A DNA stretch of 64,000 nucleotides from Natrinema zhouii. Its GTDB lineage: Archaea; Halobacteriota; Halobacteria; Halobacteriales; Natrialbaceae. The notes under the pieces were generated by a model, which saw only the letters and a program-made list of their open reading frames with translations, was not told where the DNA came from and did not search any database. Both the position numbers and the translations under genes were made by a program. Shown in pieces: positions 62,829 through 64,000 of this stretch. Position 1 is the stretch's first letter. Every line of letters begins with the position of its first letter. The stretch spans positions 496,001 through 560,000 of the forward strand of contig NZ_CP059154.1 of assembly GCF_013456555.2 (NCBI RefSeq), read 5' to 3'.

Positions 62829-63533
62829 ATGACCGTCCGATTCGACGCGGTGACCGCCGACTGGTTCGGCCACGCGGCCGTCCGACTCGAGGGGCAAACC
62901 GGCACAGTCGTCTATCTGGATCCCGATCCCGAAGAGTACGGCGTTCTCGATGGGCTCGAGCCCCGTGACGGCGATCTGATTCTCGTCTCCCACGATCACC
63001 ACTACGATCCCGAGTCGATTCGACGCGTCGCTCGCGAGGACGCGCTGGTCGTCGTTCACGAGTCGATCGACGCGAGCGAGATCGGCCGCGTCGACGAGCG
63101 ACCGGAAGCGCTCCCGTTCGCGGTCGAACGCGTCGCCGCCGACGAGTCGTTCGTCCTCGGGCCGCTCGATCTGTTCACGACGCCGGCGTACAACGATCCG
63201 GACGGTCCACACACCGACGAAAACGGAACGCCGTCCCATCCCGAGGGGCGGGGCTGTGGCTTCGGCGTCACCATCGACGGCATCACCGCGTTCTGGCCCG
63301 GTGACACCGACGTGCTTCCGGTTCACGAGGACGTTCCGGTCGACCTCTTCCTCCCGCCGATCGACGGTACGTCAACGATGGATCGCCACGAAGCGGCGGC
63401 GCTGGCCGACCGCCTCGAGCCTGATCTCGTGCTTCCGGTTCGCTACGATCCCGCCGCGGCGACCGAAATTGACGTCGACGCGTTCGTCGTCGACGTTGCG
63501 CACCGGGGCGTTCCGGTCGTCCTCGACGAGTGA
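62829..63533 (+). CDS. MBL-fold metallo-hydrolase (UlaG-like)
   Basis: The 234-residue protein has the metallo-beta-lactamase site SHDHHYDPESI, a histidine in PSHPEGRGCGFG and FWPGDTDVLP with an Asp ligand. It is the UlaG-like type that hydrolyses phosphoester or lactone bonds. The gene has no close partner; it is 100 bp after the FAH gene. Cytoplasmic. Confidence 0.88.
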   Translation: MTVRFDAVTADWFGHAAVRLEGQTGTVVYLDPDPEEYGVLDGLEPRDGDLILVSHDHHYDPESIRRVAREDALVVVHESIDASEIGRVDERPEALPFAVERVAADESFVLGPLDLFTTPAYNDPDGPHTDENGTPSHPEGRGCGFGVTIDGITAFWPGDTDVLPVHEDVPVDLFLPPIDGTSTMDRHEAAALADRLEPDLVLPVRYDPAAATEIDVDAFVVDVAHRGVPVVLDE

Positions 63534-63552
63534 CGGCCGGCGGCGCTGTCAG

Positions 63553-63858
63553 TCAGACGCCGACGCGCGACCAGGCGAACACGGCGATGACGACGAGAAC
63601 CAGCACTCCGAACGCGATCCACTGCCCGAAATTGGTGTCGGCGATCGGTGCGAAGACGTCGACGAGACCGGTCCCCTGCAGGAGCCCCAGCGCTAGGACG
63701 ACGACGGCCATGATCGAGATCAGACCGATCGTGACTCCCTCTTTCATCATCCACGCGGTTTCATCGGCCTCCTGCGCACCGGAGGTCGTCGGTTCGTCTA
63801 TCGCTTCCTCGTCCGGGTCGCTGTGCATCGGCCGTTCGCTGTCTTTGTCGTCCGCCAT
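63553..63858 (-). CDS. Small membrane protein, unrecognised
   Basis: The 101-residue product (MADDKDSERPMHSDPD...) has an acidic N-terminal half and two helices (VTIGLISIMAVVVLALGLLQG, WIAFGVLVLVVIAVFAW). It is of the haloarchaeal small two-helix type without a known function. ATG 63858 is preferred over 63918. The upstream side to the window end shows no gene. Confidence 0.65.
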   Translation of the reverse strand: MADDKDSERPMHSDPDEEAIDEPTTSGAQEADETAWMMKEGVTIGLISIMAVVVLALGLLQGTGLVDVFAPIADTNFGQWIAFGVLVLVVIAVFAWSRVGV

Positions 63859-64000
63859 ATCACTGATTCTAGATGGTGACAAGCCGCGCGGACGGGAACC
63901 GGTTGCACCTGCAGACACAGGGCGTCACCGAATGGTCGTTTCAGAAACCGTCGAAAATCACCGTCAAACGAGGCCTCGAGCCGAACTTCGAGATACCACG

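Overview
The window is chromosomal DNA of a halophilic archaeon (class Halobacteria). GC is high, the predicted proteins are rich in Asp and Glu, many starts are leaderless or nearly so with a TATA-like box about 26-31 bp upstream, Tat signal peptides are common, and several families are typical of this class (HalOD1, amphi-Trp, DUF2270, DacZ-type diadenylate cyclase, SAMP/MoaD-like modifier). The gene set and style fit the Natrialbales (Natrinema/Haloterrigena-like), but that rank is an inference without database searches.

Layout. 0-9 kb: a partial HAD hydrolase, a tungsten aldehyde ferredoxin oxidoreductase facing a ubiquitin-like MoaD/SAMP protein, then small redox and stress enzymes (alpha/beta hydrolase, DUF892 ferritin-like, flavoproteins including a Rieske fusion, a half-length AMP-ligase, DJ-1/PfpI, ATP-grasp). 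9-15 kb: the grpE-dnaK-dnaJ chaperone locus, with an AT-rich small membrane gene between dnaK and dnaJ. 15-18 kb: RNase HI and an XPB-type helicase, whose usual Bax1-like nuclease partner (DUF790) lies at 33.2 kb. 18-31 kb: a cell-surface and envelope zone (glycosyltransferase, sulfatase-like alkaline phosphatase superfamily proteins, LPG-synthase-like membrane protein, DedA, arylsulfotransferase-like protein, NhaP antiporter) with three damaged genes. 31-39 kb: lipid kinase, diadenylate cyclase, DUF790 nuclease, a stand-alone response regulator, MOSC protein, HalOD1 protein and a Tat-exported SMP-30-like propeller protein.

39-48 kb: an ArsR-type regulator, two tandem divergent cation/Ca exchangers, a cupredoxin-glucose/sorbosone dehydrogenase fusion, and a convergent PQQ-type quinoprotein coupled to a Tat-signal protein. 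The two convergent quinoproteins carry related low-complexity linkers full of N-E-T sequons. 49-51 kb: an AT-rich islet holding a Tat-exported lamin-tail protein, bounded by partial copies of the 3' end of a tRNA-Glu gene.

50.9-56.6 kb is the most interesting block: an alkaline-phosphatase/pyrophosphatase-type enzyme, an inositol-3-phosphate synthase homologue, a TatD-like hydrolase, a sugar-phosphate isomerase-like TIM barrel and a UbiA prenyltransferase in two tightly packed divergent operons. This content resembles the bacterial ebo metabolite-export cluster (TatD, UbiA, TIM-barrel and phosphatase components), with an inositol-phosphate synthase in place of the ebo sugar-phosphate cyclase. 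A second TIM-barrel paralogue lies at 61 kb. Between them are a six-PAS histidine kinase and a decayed tyrosine recombinase. The window ends with an FAH-family enzyme, an MBL-fold hydrolase and a small membrane protein.
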